The position numbers were made by a program, and so were the translations under genes. DNA of 64,000 nucleotides, taken from the NCBI RefSeq assembly GCF_001577265.1, contig NZ_CP014517.1, forward strand, positions 1,541,001 to 1,605,000, written 5' to 3'. This document shows positions 1 to 9,552 of the stretch, piece by piece. The DNA is from Variovorax sp. PAMC 28711 (lineage in GTDB: Bacteria > Pseudomonadota > Gammaproteobacteria > Burkholderiales > Burkholderiaceae_C). Numbering within the stretch: position 1 is the first letter of the stretch; every line of letters begins with the position of its first letter. The notes under the pieces are model-generated. The model worked only from the letters and a program-made list of their open reading frames with translations, was not told the origin of the DNA and searched no databases.

Positions 1-1
1 C

Positions 2-676
2 TACCACCTGGTGCGCGAAGACCGCACGGGCATCACGATGGTGAACATCGGCGTCGGCCCGGCCAATGCCAAGACCATCACCGACCACGTCGCGGTGCTG
101 CGTCCGCACGCCTGGATGATGCTCGGCCACTGCGCCGGCCTGCGCCCGAGCCAGCAGCTCGGCGACTACGTGCTGGCCCACGCCTATGTGCGCGAAGACC
201 ATGTGCTGGACGAAGAATTGCCGCTCTGGGTGCCGATCCCGGCGCTGTCGGAAATCCAGCTTGCGCTCGAGCGCGCGGTGGCCGAGGTGACCGGCCTGGG
301 GGGTCCGGAGCTCAAGACCCTCATGCGCACCGGCACCGTGGCGAGCACCGACAACCGCAACTGGGAACTGCTGCCCAACAACACGCCGCAGCGCCGTTTC
401 AGCCAGAGCCGCGCGGTCGCGCTCGACATGGAAAGCGCGACCATCGCCGCCAACGGCTTCCGCTTCCGGGTGCCCTACGGCACGCTGCTGTGCGTGAGCG
501 ACAAGCCGCTGCACGGCGAGATCAAGCTGCCCGGCATGGCCAATCATTTCTACCGCGAGCGCGTCGAGCAGCACCTGCGCATCGGCATGACCGCCGTCGA
601 CATCCTGCGCAGCGAAGGGTCGAGCAAGCTGCACAGCCGGAAGCTGCGCAGCTTCGCGGAAGTGGCGTTCCAGTGA
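2..676 (+). CDS. amn: AMP nucleosidase, C-terminal part (5' end outside window)
   Basis: AMP nucleosidase hydrolyses AMP to adenine and ribose 5-phosphate and so helps set adenylate levels in the cytoplasm. About 224 residues are visible, read from base 2; the rest lies upstream of the window. The visible part is the nucleoside-phosphorylase-like catalytic domain, with the family pattern of a GHCAGLRP loop, an ALDMESATIAANG segment carrying the ribose-binding Met-Glu, and LLCVSDKPLHGEIKLPG, whose Asp is the expected catalytic acid. The C-terminus is intact at a TGA. Full-length bacterial enzymes are about 480-500 residues, so roughly half is missing here. The next gene is convergent and begins immediately after the stop. 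The product call is firm; the true start cannot be seen. Confidence 0.93.
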   Translation, partial: YHLVREDRTGITMVNIGVGPANAKTITDHVAVLRPHAWMMLGHCAGLRPSQQLGDYVLAHAYVREDHVLDEELPLWVPIPALSEIQLALERAVAEVTGLGGPELKTLMRTGTVASTDNRNWELLPNNTPQRRFSQSRAVALDMESATIAANGFRFRVPYGTLLCVSDKPLHGEIKLPGMANHFYRERVEQHLRIGMTAVDILRSEGSSKLHSRKLRSFAEVAFQ

Positions 677-1147
677 TCAGTCGGACGGCGGCTCGAAGTG
701 CAGCGCCGCGCGCTTGGCGGCCATGACGGGCGCCAGCTGCGCGGCATCCGCGCGTTGCCCGACGAAGGCCACGCGCAGCCCCGGCAGTTCGGGCTGCGGC
801 ACCGCGCGCAAGGCCTGCAGGAACACCTGCGCGGCATAGGCGCTGTCGGGCCCGCCGACGGCCAGGTTGATCGGCTCCCGCGCCGCACGCGACAAGGCTG
901 CCGTGAGCTCGGGCACCATCGGTGAACGCGCCGCTTCGGCGGCTGCATTCGCCACCGGCTGCGCGGTGGCGCCGGGCGCCTCGATCCACACCAGCGTCAG
1001 CTGCTCGCCCATCTGCATTTCGGGGCCGAGCGCGGCATAGGCCAGCTGGCCCACGCGCTCCGGCGTCAACGTCGGCGCGGCGCAGGCCGTCAGCAGTGCG
1101 GCCAGCGCCACGATTCCAACCCATCCCGCCGAAATTCGAACCTTCAT
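677..1147 (-). CDS. predicted outer-membrane or periplasmic lipoprotein, function unknown
   Basis: A 156-residue protein starting at the ATG at 1147. The first 22 residues form a lipoprotein signal: MKVR, a hydrophobic stretch, then the lipobox LTAC with the acylated Cys at residue 22. A longer reading from 1258 would add 37 Arg/Pro-rich residues before this signal, so the internal ATG is preferred. The mature part is Ala-rich with alternating acidic and basic residues and shows no catalytic motif I recognise. The residue after Cys is Ala, not Asp, which by the usual Lol sorting rule would favour the outer membrane; this is inference. It is divergent from the nodI-like gene and its stop abuts the stop of amn. 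Confidence 0.72.
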   Translation of the reverse strand: MKVRISAGWVGIVALAALLTACAAPTLTPERVGQLAYAALGPEMQMGEQLTLVWIEAPGATAQPVANAAAEAARSPMVPELTAALSRAAREPINLAVGGPDSAYAAQVFLQALRAVPQPELPGLRVAFVGQRADAAQLAPVMAAKRAALHFEPPSD

Positions 1148-1248
1148 CGCAAATCCTTGGCTGCCCGACGGGCGCTGCGCGGCAGTGTACGGCTCCGGTT
1201 CGTCGGGCTGCGCAGCGCGCGATCGCTGCCCTGCGCCACAATGCGCCG

Positions 1249-2178
1249 GTGTCCGCACCTCCCCTTTTCAAGGCGCACCAGCTGCGCAAGCGCTACGGCG
1301 AGACTACCGTCGTCGACGATCTCTCGTTCGAGATCGCTCCCGGTGAATGCCTCGGCGTGATCGGCCCGAACGGCGCCGGCAAGACCACCACGATCCGCAT
1401 GTGCCTCGGGCTGACCGCCCCCGACGGCGGCAGCATCGAGGCCATGGGCCTCGCCATGCCGCGCGATGCGCTGGCCATCAAGGCGCAGCTCGGCGTGGTG
1501 ACGCAGTTCGACACGCTCGACCCCGACTTTTCCTGTGCCGAGAACCTGGTTGTCTACGGACGCTATTTCGGGCTGGCCAAGTCGCAGATCCAGCCGCGCG
1601 TGCCGCAACTGCTCGAGTTCGCGGCACTGTCGCACAAGGCCGATGCCAAGCCGGGCGAGTTGTCGGGCGGCATGCGGCGGCGGCTCTCACTGGCGCGCGC
1701 GCTGGTCAACGACCCGAAGCTGCTCTTGCTCGACGAGCCCACCACCGGCCTTGATCCGCAGGCCCGCCACCTCATGTGGGAGCGGCTGCAGGTGCTGTTG
1801 CAGCAGGGCAAGTCGATCCTGCTGACCACGCACTTCATGGACGAGGCCGAGCGCCTGTGCTCTCGCCTGCTGGTGCTCGACCACGGTCGCAAGATCGCCG
1901 AAGGCAAGCCGCGCGACCTGATCGCCGAGCACCTCGAACCCGACGTGGTCGAGGTGTATGGCAACGGCGCGGTGGCCCTGGCCGAGGTGCCCGAACTGAC
2001 GGCGATGGCCGCACGCGTCGAGGTCAGCGGCGAGACGGTGTTCTTCTACACGCAGGATGCGCGGCGCCTGCGCGATGCGCTCACGCAGCGCGGCGGCCTG
2101 CGCACCTTTCACCGGCCGGCCAACCTCGAAGACCTGTTCCTCAAATTGACTGGAAGGCAAATTCGTGAAGACGGCTGA
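1249..2178 (+). CDS. nodI: ABC transporter ATP-binding protein, NodI type
   Basis: ATPase subunit of an ABC-2 type exporter, cytoplasmic face of the inner membrane. The roughly 309-residue protein shows Walker [11 protein letters not shown], a Q-loop region ([14 protein letters not shown]), the ABC signature [15 protein letters not shown], Walker [15 protein letters not shown] and the switch His in [14 protein letters not shown]. The C-terminal domain matches the NodI/DrrA branch. The open frame extends upstream to 922, but that part is antisense to the lipoprotein gene and low in complexity; the GTG at 1249 gives the normal family length. It overlaps the permease gene by 14 bases. In rhizobia NodIJ exports lipo-chitooligosaccharides; outside rhizobia, as here with no nod genes nearby, the substrate is unknown. 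Confidence 0.9.
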   Translation: MSAPPLFKAHQLRKRYGETTVVDDLSFEIAPGECLGVIGPNGAGKTTTIRMCLGLTAPDGGSIEAMGLAMPRDALAIKAQLGVVTQFDTLDPDFSCAENLVVYGRYFGLAKSQIQPRVPQLLEFAALSHKADAKPGELSGGMRRRLSLARALVNDPKLLLLDEPTTGLDPQARHLMWERLQVLLQQGKSILLTTHFMDEAERLCSRLLVLDHGRKIAEGKPRDLIAEHLEPDVVEVYGNGAVALAEVPELTAMAARVEVSGETVFFYTQDARRLRDALTQRGGLRTFHRPANLEDLFLKLTGRQIREDG

Positions 2179-2986
2179 AGCGCAAGCCGCGTCCCCCTCG
2201 GTGTGGCGCGCACCCGAACTCTCGATGCGCTGGTGGCCGGTGTTCCTGCGCAACCTGCTGGTGTGGCGCAAGCTCGCGATTCCGAGCCTGATCGGCAACA
2301 TCGCCGAGCCGCTGATCTGGCTCGTGGCCTTCGGCTACGGCATGGGCGCGCTGGTCGGCGAGGTCGCGGTCGATGGCGTCAAGGTGCCGTACATCCTGTT
2401 CCTGGCGAGCGGCTCGATCTGCATGAGCGCGATGAACGCAGCGAGCTTCGAAGCGCTCTACTCCGCCTTCTCGCGCATGCATGTGCAAAAGACCTGGGAC
2501 GGCATCATGAACGCGCCGGTCGGGCTCGACGACATCGTGCTGGCCGAAATGCTGTGGGCGGCGTTCAAGTCGATCTTCACGGTGACGGCGATCCTGTTCG
2601 TGATGCTGGCACTCGGCATCAGCCACAGCCCGAAACTGGTGGTCGCCTGGCTCGTGCTGGTGGCATCGGGCATCACATTCTCGAGCATCGCGCTGATCTT
2701 CAACGCGCTCGCCAAGGGCTACGACTTCTTCACCTACTACTTCACGCTCTACATGACGCCGATGATGTTCCTGAGTGGCGTGTTCTTTCCGCTGGACCAA
2801 CTGCCGGGCGTGGTGCGTGCGGTGGCGGGATGGCTGCCGTTGGCCAACGCGGTGGCGCTGGTGCGGCCGCTCTTCATGGACCAGTGGCCCACCGACTGGT
2901 GGCGCCATGCGACCGTGCTCGCGGTGTATGCGGTGGCGGCCTTCTGGATCGCGCTGGCGCTGACGCGCAAACGCTTCAGAGCCTAG
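2165..2986 (+). CDS. nodJ: ABC-2 type permease, NodJ type
   Basis: Membrane subunit partnering the preceding ATPase. The 273-residue protein starts at GTG 2165, inside the end of nodI, a 14-base overlap that suggests translational coupling. It has about six hydrophobic segments in the ABC-2 membrane layout, and near residues 195-215 the family's typical [18 protein letters not shown] segment before the last periplasmic stretch. The pair forms a two-gene exporter with no dedicated outer-membrane channel or accessory protein nearby. The substrate cannot be read from the sequence; lipo-oligosaccharide or drug export are both known in this family. Confidence 0.9.
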   Translation: MKTAEAQAASPSVWRAPELSMRWWPVFLRNLLVWRKLAIPSLIGNIAEPLIWLVAFGYGMGALVGEVAVDGVKVPYILFLASGSICMSAMNAASFEALYSAFSRMHVQKTWDGIMNAPVGLDDIVLAEMLWAAFKSIFTVTAILFVMLALGISHSPKLVVAWLVLVASGITFSSIALIFNALAKGYDFFTYYFTLYMTPMMFLSGVFFPLDQLPGVVRAVAGWLPLANAVALVRPLFMDQWPTDWWRHATVLAVYAVAAFWIALALTRKRFRA

Positions 2987-3010
2987 CGCCGCCCAACGCT
3001 CAGGAGTTTT

Positions 3011-3328
3011 TCAGAGGTCGTTCGGGCGCATCGGGATGTCGCCCAGCGCCTCGTCGTTGCGCAGGTCGCCAGCCGTCTTGAGCAAGCCGATCGACAGGCC
3101 GCCGTCTTGTCCCGCGAAGCCCTTGGCCACGCCTTCGAGTGCGGTCGCCAGGTTGGTGTCGCCATCGTCCCGCGCATCGATGCTGATGTTGAGCACGCGT
3201 GCGGCCATCTGGCGGTAAGTGACCACCCCGGATTTTTCGAGGACGGCGATCAGGTCGAGGTAAAGCGCCAGGTTCATGTCGAACACCAGCTTCGCATTGA
3301 CGTCCAGACCTGCGTCGTTGTTTTCCAC
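3011..3328 (-). CDS. conserved-looking small protein, unrecognised
   Basis: A 105-residue acidic protein starting at GTG 3328, with a strong ribosome binding site (AAGGAGA) about seven bases upstream, which supports both the start and the reality of the gene. No signal peptide, membrane segment or cysteine is visible. The N-terminal half is predicted helical (an alternating Leu/Val/Met pattern), and the C-terminal half carries short Gly/Asp loops. I do not recognise a family. It is convergent with the NodJ-type permease, 24 bases away, and stands with another small unknown gene on the same strand. Confidence 0.6.
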   Translation of the reverse strand: MENNDAGLDVNAKLVFDMNLALYLDLIAVLEKSGVVTYRQMAARVLNISIDARDDGDTNLATALEGVAKGFAGQDGGLSIGLLKTAGDLRNDEALGDIPMRPNDL

Positions 3329-3457
3329 GGCTTGCTCTCCTTTGATGAGCTCTTTACTCTAGCGAAAATATCCGACACCGGGTGTCGGACACAGCCCGCC
3401 AGTTGCCGCAAGCCCACACACTTTTGCACGCATGGGCAGGGAGTCCGTCAGCGCTTT

Positions 3458-3670
3458 TCAGTCGTTCAGCTCGCCACCGGTCTCCCGGAACTCGGACGCG
3501 CATTGCGCGAGCCGCCTCGACAGCCGCGCCAACGCTTCGGCCGCGCCGGGTTCGCGCCGCATCAGCGCGTCCAGTTGCACCGCATAAGCGTCGGCCGCGT
3601 CCTGCCAGTCGCCGAACACCGGTCCCAATTCGCTTGTCCTGTTCCGCATGCCCGTCTCCGCGAAGATCAC
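3458..3670 (-). CDS. small hypothetical protein
   Basis: A 70-residue protein read from GTG 3670, with GGGAG a few bases upstream. An ATG at 3649 is a second possible start and gives 63 residues. The product is mostly predicted helix, rich in Ala, Arg and Glu, with one cysteine and no signal or membrane segment. It sits 129 bases upstream of, and on the same strand as, the 105-residue unknown gene, so the two may share a transcript. No family is recognised. Shortness and high GC make it less certain than its neighbour. Confidence 0.42.
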   Translation of the reverse strand: MIFAETGMRNRTSELGPVFGDWQDAADAYAVQLDALMRREPGAAEALARLSRRLAQCASEFRETGGELND

Positions 3671-3789
3671 AGACGACTCCCTGACCAGACGTCAAAGTTA
3701 CGCCGCGCGGCCCGAAACGGTAGGGGGAAAGCGCCTGAATCCAGGCGGATGCCGCATGCGTAAGCCGCAGTGGGCCTGCGGCACGGGGC

Positions 3790-5049
3790 TCAGTCGGGCT
3801 TGATGGCGCCGGCCGCGGCGGCGCGCAGCTTGTCCTTCTTGCTGGGGCGCGCGCCCTTGACGCCGCCATTGCCCTGCGGCACGGCCTCCGGCGCTGTCTC
3901 GACCGGCTCGAAGCCCTCGATGCGCTCACGCGGCAAGCTCAGGCCCTGGCGCTTTTCGATGAGACGAAAGTGCGGCTCGGTGGCCGCTGTGACGAAGCTG
4001 ATCGCCAGCCCGCTTTCACCGGCGCGCCCGGTGCGGCCGATGCGATGGGTGTAGTCGACGGTGGAACGCGGCAGGTCGTAATTGACGACCACCGGCAGGT
4101 CGACGATGTCCAGGCCGCGCGCGGCGAGATCGGTCGCGACCACGACGTCCCAGCGGCTGTCCTTGAACTGAGAAAGGATGTCGGTGCGGGTGCCCTGGGC
4201 GATATCGCCATGGAACGGCACCGCATAGATGCCGTTCTTGTAGAGCTTCTCGGCCACCGTTTGCGCCGCGTGCTGCGTCGCCACGAACACCAGCACGCGC
4301 TCCCACTTGCTTTCCTTGATGAGATGCCGCAGCAGCTGGGTGCGGCGGTTGGCATCCACCTCGATGACGCGTTGCACGATGTCGGGTTCGGTACCGGGCT
4401 CGCCCTGCACCTCGATGCGGACGGGGTCTTGCAGCAGCTTGTCGGCCAGCGTCTGGATCGCCGGCGGGAAGGTGGCCGAAAAGAGCAGGTTCTGGCGGCG
4501 CACCGGCAGCAGCGCGAGGATGTTGCCGAGTTCCTCGGCGAAGCCGAGGTCGAACAGGCGGTCGGCTTCATCGAGCACCAGCGTCGACACCGACGAGAGC
4601 TTGAGCGCGTTGTGCGCGACCAGGTCGAGCAGCCGTCCGGGCGTGGCCACGACGATGTCCGCGCCACCGCGCAAGCCCATCATTTGCGGGTTGATCGACA
4701 CGCCGCCGAAAACGATCGCGATGCGCATCGGCTGCGGCAGATGCTGTGCCAGCGCGCGAATCGCCTCGCCGACCTGCGCCGCCAGTTCACGCGTAGGCAC
4801 CAACACCAGCGCACGCACGCGGCGCGAGCCCGACGGATGAGGGTCCGCCTGGCCGGCTGCGAGGCGCTGCAACATCGGCAGCGAAAATGCGGCCGTCTTG
4901 CCCGAACCGGTTTGCGCCGAGCCGAGGACGTCGCTGCCCTGCAGAATCGCGGGAATGGCCGCGGTCTGGATCGGCGTCGGCGTGGCGTAGCCCCGCTCGG
5001 TGGCAGCGCTGACGAGGGCGGCGACGAGGCCGAGAGACTGGAATGACAT
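3790..5049 (-). CDS. rhlE: DEAD-box ATP-dependent RNA helicase, RhlE type
   Basis: A 419-residue RNA helicase acting on structured RNA, ribosome assembly intermediates or the degradosome. Motifs run in order: Q motif around TPIQTAAIP, motif I AQTGSGKT (residues 45-52), Ia PTRELA, Ib TPGRL, motif II DEAD near residue 160, motif III SAT, and motif VI HRIGRTGR. The C-terminal tail is Lys-rich, as usual for RhlE, and may bind RNA. Translation is placed at the ATG 5049 because MSFQSLGL begins the conserved core; 72 further codons are open upstream but overlap the divergent yciH region and look non-coding. Only 38 bases separate it from the divergent gene, so the promoters must overlap. Confidence 0.92.
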   Translation of the reverse strand: MSFQSLGLVAALVSAATERGYATPTPIQTAAIPAILQGSDVLGSAQTGSGKTAAFSLPMLQRLAAGQADPHPSGSRRVRALVLVPTRELAAQVGEAIRALAQHLPQPMRIAIVFGGVSINPQMMGLRGGADIVVATPGRLLDLVAHNALKLSSVSTLVLDEADRLFDLGFAEELGNILALLPVRRQNLLFSATFPPAIQTLADKLLQDPVRIEVQGEPGTEPDIVQRVIEVDANRRTQLLRHLIKESKWERVLVFVATQHAAQTVAEKLYKNGIYAVPFHGDIAQGTRTDILSQFKDSRWDVVVATDLAARGLDIVDLPVVVNYDLPRSTVDYTHRIGRTGRAGESGLAISFVTAATEPHFRLIEKRQGLSLPRERIEGFEPVETAPEAVPQGNGGVKGARPSKKDKLRAAAAGAIKPD

Positions 5050-5087
5050 GACGAAGAGGGTGCGCTGATGCGAGGTCGGTTGGAAAG

Positions 5088-5474
5088 ATGAAAAAAAACA
5101 GTTCGACGGGCGCTGCCGGCGCCACCCGCCTGGTGTACTCGACCGATGCGGGGCGCATGTGCCCCGAATGCGGTCAGCCCGTGGCGCAATGCGCCTGCCG
5201 TGCCAACCGGGCGTTGGGCGCCGCAGCGCCGTCAGACGGCATTGTGCGTGTGTCGCACGAAACAAAGGGCCGCAAAGGCAAGGGCGTCACGCTGATCAAG
5301 GGCCTCGCGCGCGATGTCGAGACGCTGGCGCAGACCGCGAAACAGCTCAAGGCCACTTGCGGCTCGGGCGGCACGGTGAAAGACGGCACCATCGAAATCC
5401 AGGGCGACCACCGCGAATTGGTCATCGCAGCCCTCGTGAAGCTGGGCAAGACCGTGAAACGCGCCGGAGGCTGA
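5088..5474 (+). CDS. yciH: SUI1/eIF1-like translation factor, YciH family
   Basis: A 128-residue protein with the bacterial eIF1-like fold. The N-terminal part has a CPECG...CAC cluster (residues about 25-37) that could bind a metal. The C-terminal 75 residues match SUI1: RKGKGVTLIKGL, CGSGGTVKDGTIEIQGDHR and a final basic helix. E. coli YciH binds the 30S subunit and influences initiation fidelity; the same role is inferred here. The gene is divergent from rhlE and followed after seven bases by a DUF3820 gene, suggesting a short RNA-related operon. Confidence 0.9.
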   Translation: MKKNSSTGAAGATRLVYSTDAGRMCPECGQPVAQCACRANRALGAAAPSDGIVRVSHETKGRKGKGVTLIKGLARDVETLAQTAKQLKATCGSGGTVKDGTIEIQGDHRELVIAALVKLGKTVKRAGG

Positions 5475-5481
5475 GTCCGCG

Positions 5482-5715
5482 ATGCAACCCGAAGACCTGC
5501 AGCGGCTGGTGACCCTTCCAATGCCATTCGGCAAGCACAAGGGCACACTCATCGCCGATCTGCCCGGAAACTACCTCACTTGGTTCGCGCGCGAGGGTTT
5601 TCCCTCGGGTGAGATCGGCCGGTTGTTGGCGTTGATGCATGAAATCGACCACAACGGCCTGTCCGACCTGCTGAAACCGTTGCGCAACCGCCCGTCAACC
5701 GGTGTTCGGAAGTAA
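5482..5715 (+). CDS. DUF3820 family protein
   Basis: A 77-residue soluble protein starting seven bases after yciH, so probably co-transcribed. The hallmark MPFGKHKGTLIADLP near the N-terminus identifies the DUF3820 (putative quorum-sensing-regulated virulence factor) family; LTWFAREGFPSGEIG and the NGLSDLLKPL segment complete it. The family is widespread in proteobacteria and its biochemical role is not established. No membrane or signal segment is present. Length is normal for the family. Confidence 0.85.
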   Translation: MQPEDLQRLVTLPMPFGKHKGTLIADLPGNYLTWFAREGFPSGEIGRLLALMHEIDHNGLSDLLKPLRNRPSTGVRK

Positions 5716-5893
5716 TAAAACACAATTTCGCCCCCAATCTCCATTTCGAGCGGATAATCCTCAGACGTGCAAGCGGTTTTACTGCTGCACGGATTGGGTG
5801 ATCGGTCAGTTTCGCGCCACAGCGCCATTTTGTTTGTTGTGATTCTGGGACTCCATCGCTTTGTATTTTTTTGGTTTGATTTAGGAGTCCCAC
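5716..5893 (+). other. AT-rich structured leader upstream of the RRM protein gene
   Basis: This 178-base spacer is markedly more AT-rich than its surroundings and ends in a T-rich stretch followed by the ribosome binding site AGGAG close to the ATG at 5894. It contains a stem-loop at 5767-5790: arms GTGCAaGCGGT and ACTGCTGCAC pair over ten base pairs with one bulged A and a three-base TTT loop. Long structured leaders are a known feature of cold-induced RNA-binding protein genes; that this one works so is inference. No open reading frame of note lies here. Confidence 0.45.
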
Positions 5894-6295
5894 ATGGGCA
5901 AGAAACTTTACGTAGGCAACCTGTCCTACAACATCCGCGACAACGATCTGGAACAGGCCTTCGGCCAGTACGGCTCGGTGGCATCCGCCAAGGTCATGAT
6001 GGAACGTGACACCGGCCGCTCGAAGGGCTTCGGCTTTGTCGAAATGGGCACCGACGCTGAAGCGCTCGCTGCCATCGAAGGCATGAACGGCCATTCGCTC
6101 GACGGTCGTGCACTCACCGTGAACGAAGCCCGTCCGATGGAACCCCGTCCTGCTGGCGGCGGCTTCGGCGGCGGCCGTAGCGGCGGCGGCGGTGGTGGCG
6201 GCTACGGTGGTGGCGCTGGCGGCGGCGGTGGTGGTTACGGCGGCGGCGGTGGCCGCAGTGGTGGCGGCGGCGGCGGTGGTCGCGGCGGCTACTAA
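5894..6295 (+). CDS. RNA-binding protein with one RRM and a glycine-rich tail
   Basis: A 133-residue protein that binds single-stranded RNA. RNP2 is KLYVGNL (residues 4-10) and RNP1 KGFGFVEM (44-51), with the aromatic residues that stack on RNA bases present. From about residue 85 the protein is almost pure Gly with Tyr, Arg and Ser, ending in RGG-like repeats. This layout matches bacterial and cyanobacterial cold-inducible Rbp proteins. The gene stands alone with its own leader and terminator. Regulation by cold is inferred from family and leader, not shown. The Gly tail is low-complexity DNA and may vary in length between strains. Confidence 0.9.
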   Translation: MGKKLYVGNLSYNIRDNDLEQAFGQYGSVASAKVMMERDTGRSKGFGFVEMGTDAEALAAIEGMNGHSLDGRALTVNEARPMEPRPAGGGFGGGRSGGGGGGGYGGGAGGGGGGYGGGGGRSGGGGGGGRGGY

Positions 6296-6321
6296 GCTCC
6301 CCCATCAGCACTCGCTGAACT

Positions 6322-6349
6322 AAAAAAGGCTCCCTCGGGAGCCTTTTTT
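6322..6349 (+). terminator. Rho-independent terminator of the RRM gene
   Basis: A near-perfect hairpin with GGCTCCC and GGGAGCC arms followed by six T; the matching A-run before the stem makes it potentially bidirectional, also serving the convergent esterase gene that ends at 6386. Confidence 0.92.
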
Positions 6350-6385
6350 CATGGTCGCGATGTCTCGGTCGCCGGAGTCGTCCGC

Positions 6386-7333
6386 CTAGGCGAGGGCTTT
6401 CAACGCACGGCGCAATTCCGCTGAACACAGCGAAACGGCCGTGTTCGCCTCGTCGAGCACGCGACCCATCGTGATGAACCCGTGGATCTGGCGCTCGAAG
6501 CAAACGTAGCTCACCCGGTTGCCGGCCGCCGTCAGTGCGCGTGCGTAGTCGAGGCCTTCGTCGCGCAGCGGGTCGTAGCCGGCGGTGATCAGCAGCGACG
6601 GCGGCAAGCCCTTCAGGTCGGACTGCAGCAATGGCGAGGCGCGCCAGTCGAGGTCGTGCGCCGGGTCGATGATGTAGTGGTCGTGGAAATAGGCGATCGT
6701 GTCTTTGGTGAGCATGTAGCCATCGCCGTTGGTCACGTGCGAGGCGTGCCCGCGGCGCATGTCGGTGGCGGGGTAAATCAGCAGCTGGAACGCGATCGGC
6801 AGGTCGCCGGCATCGCGTGCGGCGATCGCGACCACGGCCGCGAGATTGCCACCCGCGCTGTCGCCGCCAACAGCCAGGCGGTCGGCATCGACGCCCAGGC
6901 TCACGGCGTTGGTGCGCACCCAACGCGTGGCGGCCAGCACGTCGTCGACCGCGGCCGGGAAGCGGTGCTCCGGCCCCATGCGGTAGTCGACCGCGACGAC
7001 CGCGCAGCCCGAGCCGTTGGCGAGTTCGCGGCACAGCACGTCATGCGTGTCGAGGTCGCCGATGACCCAGCCACCGCCGTGGTAGTAGACGAGCACGGGC
7101 AATGCATCCGTCGCCTGCGAACCGGCCGGTCGGTACAGGCGCAGCGGGATTGCGGCGCCGCCCGATTCGGCGGTCAGGTCGCGCACCTCGGCGACCGCCA
7201 GTGGCTCGTTCTGCGTGAAGGTGCGGCGCTCGCGATAGAACTTGCGCGCGTCGGCGGGCGACAGCGTGTGGGTCGGCGGAACGCCGCGCTCGACCATCAA
7301 GTCGATCAGCGCGCGGGCCTGGGGATGCAGCAT
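6386..7333 (-). CDS. alpha/beta hydrolase, hormone-sensitive-lipase family esterase
   Basis: A 315-residue cytoplasmic carboxylesterase. The oxyanion-hole motif HGGGW is at residues 85-89 and the nucleophile elbow GDSAGGN at 157-163 (Ser 159). The Asp is in GYDPLRDEG and the His in QIHGFITM, completing the triad of family IV esterases. Length is typical. The enzyme should cleave short-chain acyl esters; the natural substrate is unknown. It lies 39 bases downstream of purT on the same strand and may be co-transcribed with it, though the two have no obvious functional link. Confidence 0.92.
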   Translation of the reverse strand: MLHPQARALIDLMVERGVPPTHTLSPADARKFYRERRTFTQNEPLAVAEVRDLTAESGGAAIPLRLYRPAGSQATDALPVLVYYHGGGWVIGDLDTHDVLCRELANGSGCAVVAVDYRMGPEHRFPAAVDDVLAATRWVRTNAVSLGVDADRLAVGGDSAGGNLAAVVAIAARDAGDLPIAFQLLIYPATDMRRGHASHVTNGDGYMLTKDTIAYFHDHYIIDPAHDLDWRASPLLQSDLKGLPPSLLITAGYDPLRDEGLDYARALTAAGNRVSYVCFERQIHGFITMGRVLDEANTAVSLCSAELRRALKALA

Positions 7334-7372
7334 GGGACGTTTCTCCGTTGATCGATCGGGTGACAGAAAAAG

Positions 7373-8572
7373 CTAGCGGCGCGGCTTGACGCGCGAGGCG
7401 GCATCCTTGGCGAGCGTGCGCGCGGTCTCGACATCCGCCGCATGCACCAGCGCGACGCCCATGCGGCGCTTGACGAAGCTCTCGGGCTTGCCGAACAGAC
7501 GGATGTCGGACCCCGGCACGCGCAACGCGTCGGCCACGCCATCGAACGCGATGCCGGTCGCGTCGACACCGCCATAGATCACCGCGCTCGCGCCCGGGCT
7601 CTTCAAACCGGTGTCGACCGGCAGGCCGAGGATGGCGCGGGCGTGCAGTTCGAACTCGTTCTGCCACTGCGTCGCCATCGTCACCATGCCGGTGTCGTGC
7701 GGCCGTGGGCTCACCTCGCTGAACCAGACCTCGTCGCCCTTGACGAACAGTTCGACGCCGAAAAGGCCCTGGCCGCCGAGGTCGGACGTGACCTTCTCGG
7801 CAATCTCCTGCGCCTTCTTCAGCGCGGGCGAGGCCATCGCATGCGGCTGCCAGCTTTCGACGTAGTCACCGCTCACCTGCACGTGGCCGATCGGTTCGCA
7901 GAACGACGTTTGCACCTGGCCGGCCGCGTCGAGCGAGCGCACCGTGAGCAGCGTGATCTCGTAGTCGAAGTCAATGAAGCCCTCGACGATGACGCGACCG
8001 TGGCTGACCCGGCCGCCGGCCATCGCGTAATCCCACGCCTTCTTCACGTCCGCCGGACCGTCGATCTTGCTCTGGCCCTTGCCGGAGCTGCTCATGACGG
8101 GCTTGACGATGCAGGGATACCCGACGCCGCCATCGACCGCGGCCTGAAGTTCTTCCAGCGAATCGCAGAACTTGTAGGGGCTGGTCGGCACGCCCAGCGT
8201 TTCGGCGGCGAGGCGCCGAATCCCCTCGCGGTCCATGGTGAGGCGCGCTGCGCGGGCGGTCGGAATCACCCGCACCACGCCGACATCTTCGAGCTCCTGC
8301 AGCATCGACGTGGCGATCGCTTCGATTTCGGGCACCACGAGCATCGGCCGCTCGGCCTCGATCAGCGCCTTCAGCGCGGCCGGGTCGCTCATGGTGATGG
8401 TGTGCGCGTGGTGCGCCACCTGCTGGCCGGGTGCGTTCTCGTAGCGGTCGACCGCGATGGTCTCGACGCCGAGGCGCTGCAGGGCGATCAGCACCTCCTT
8501 GCCGAGTTCGCCGGAGCCCAGAAGCATCACGCGGGTTGCAGAAGGGGAAAGTGGGGTGCCGAGGGTCGTCAT
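7373..8572 (-). CDS. purT: formate-dependent phosphoribosylglycinamide formyltransferase (GAR transformylase 2)
   Basis: PurT ligates formate to glycinamide ribonucleotide using ATP in purine synthesis, an alternative to the folate-dependent PurN. The 399-residue protein opens with the [13 protein letters not shown] dinucleotide-like loop, then the ATP-grasp domain with [29 protein letters not shown] and [26 protein letters not shown], which carries the metal-binding Glu and the substrate loop. Length matches E. coli PurT (392). It is divergent from the 3-hydroxyacyl-CoA dehydrogenase gene across a 100-base spacer. Confidence 0.96.
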   Translation of the reverse strand: MTTLGTPLSPSATRVMLLGSGELGKEVLIALQRLGVETIAVDRYENAPGQQVAHHAHTITMSDPAALKALIEAERPMLVVPEIEAIATSMLQELEDVGVVRVIPTARAARLTMDREGIRRLAAETLGVPTSPYKFCDSLEELQAAVDGGVGYPCIVKPVMSSSGKGQSKIDGPADVKKAWDYAMAGGRVSHGRVIVEGFIDFDYEITLLTVRSLDAAGQVQTSFCEPIGHVQVSGDYVESWQPHAMASPALKKAQEIAEKVTSDLGGQGLFGVELFVKGDEVWFSEVSPRPHDTGMVTMATQWQNEFELHARAILGLPVDTGLKSPGASAVIYGGVDATGIAFDGVADALRVPGSDIRLFGKPESFVKRRMGVALVHAADVETARTLAKDAASRVKPRR

Positions 8573-8672
8573 GGTGACGACTTTAAATCAGACGCTGTCC
8601 CACAATGTCGGCCAGATCGGGCGCCCGCGCGCCCCTCCCTTTTCCCAGCTTTCACATTCAAGGAGTTTTTCC

Positions 8673-9521
<849 letters not shown>

Positions 9522-9552
9522 CCCCTTCAAAAAAACCCCAGGAGACAAAACC

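Noticed and set aside
922..1248. Upstream extension of the NodI-type ATPase to 418 residues.
   Set aside because: The extra 109 residues are Pro/Arg-rich, antisense to a lipoprotein gene, and not part of the ABC family layout.
1165..2986. Nodulation capability from nodI/nodJ-type genes.
   Set aside because: NodIJ-type exporters occur widely in Burkholderiales without nodABC; no nod biosynthesis gene is present here.
5050..5265. N-terminal extension of RhlE to 491 residues.
   Set aside because: The extra 72 residues are antisense to yciH and absent from the family; the ATG at 5049 starts the conserved core.
6124..6292. Tandem GGC/GGT-rich DNA in the RRM gene as a possible repeat array or CRISPR-like element.
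   Set aside because: It encodes the glycine-rich tail in frame; there are no regular spacers.
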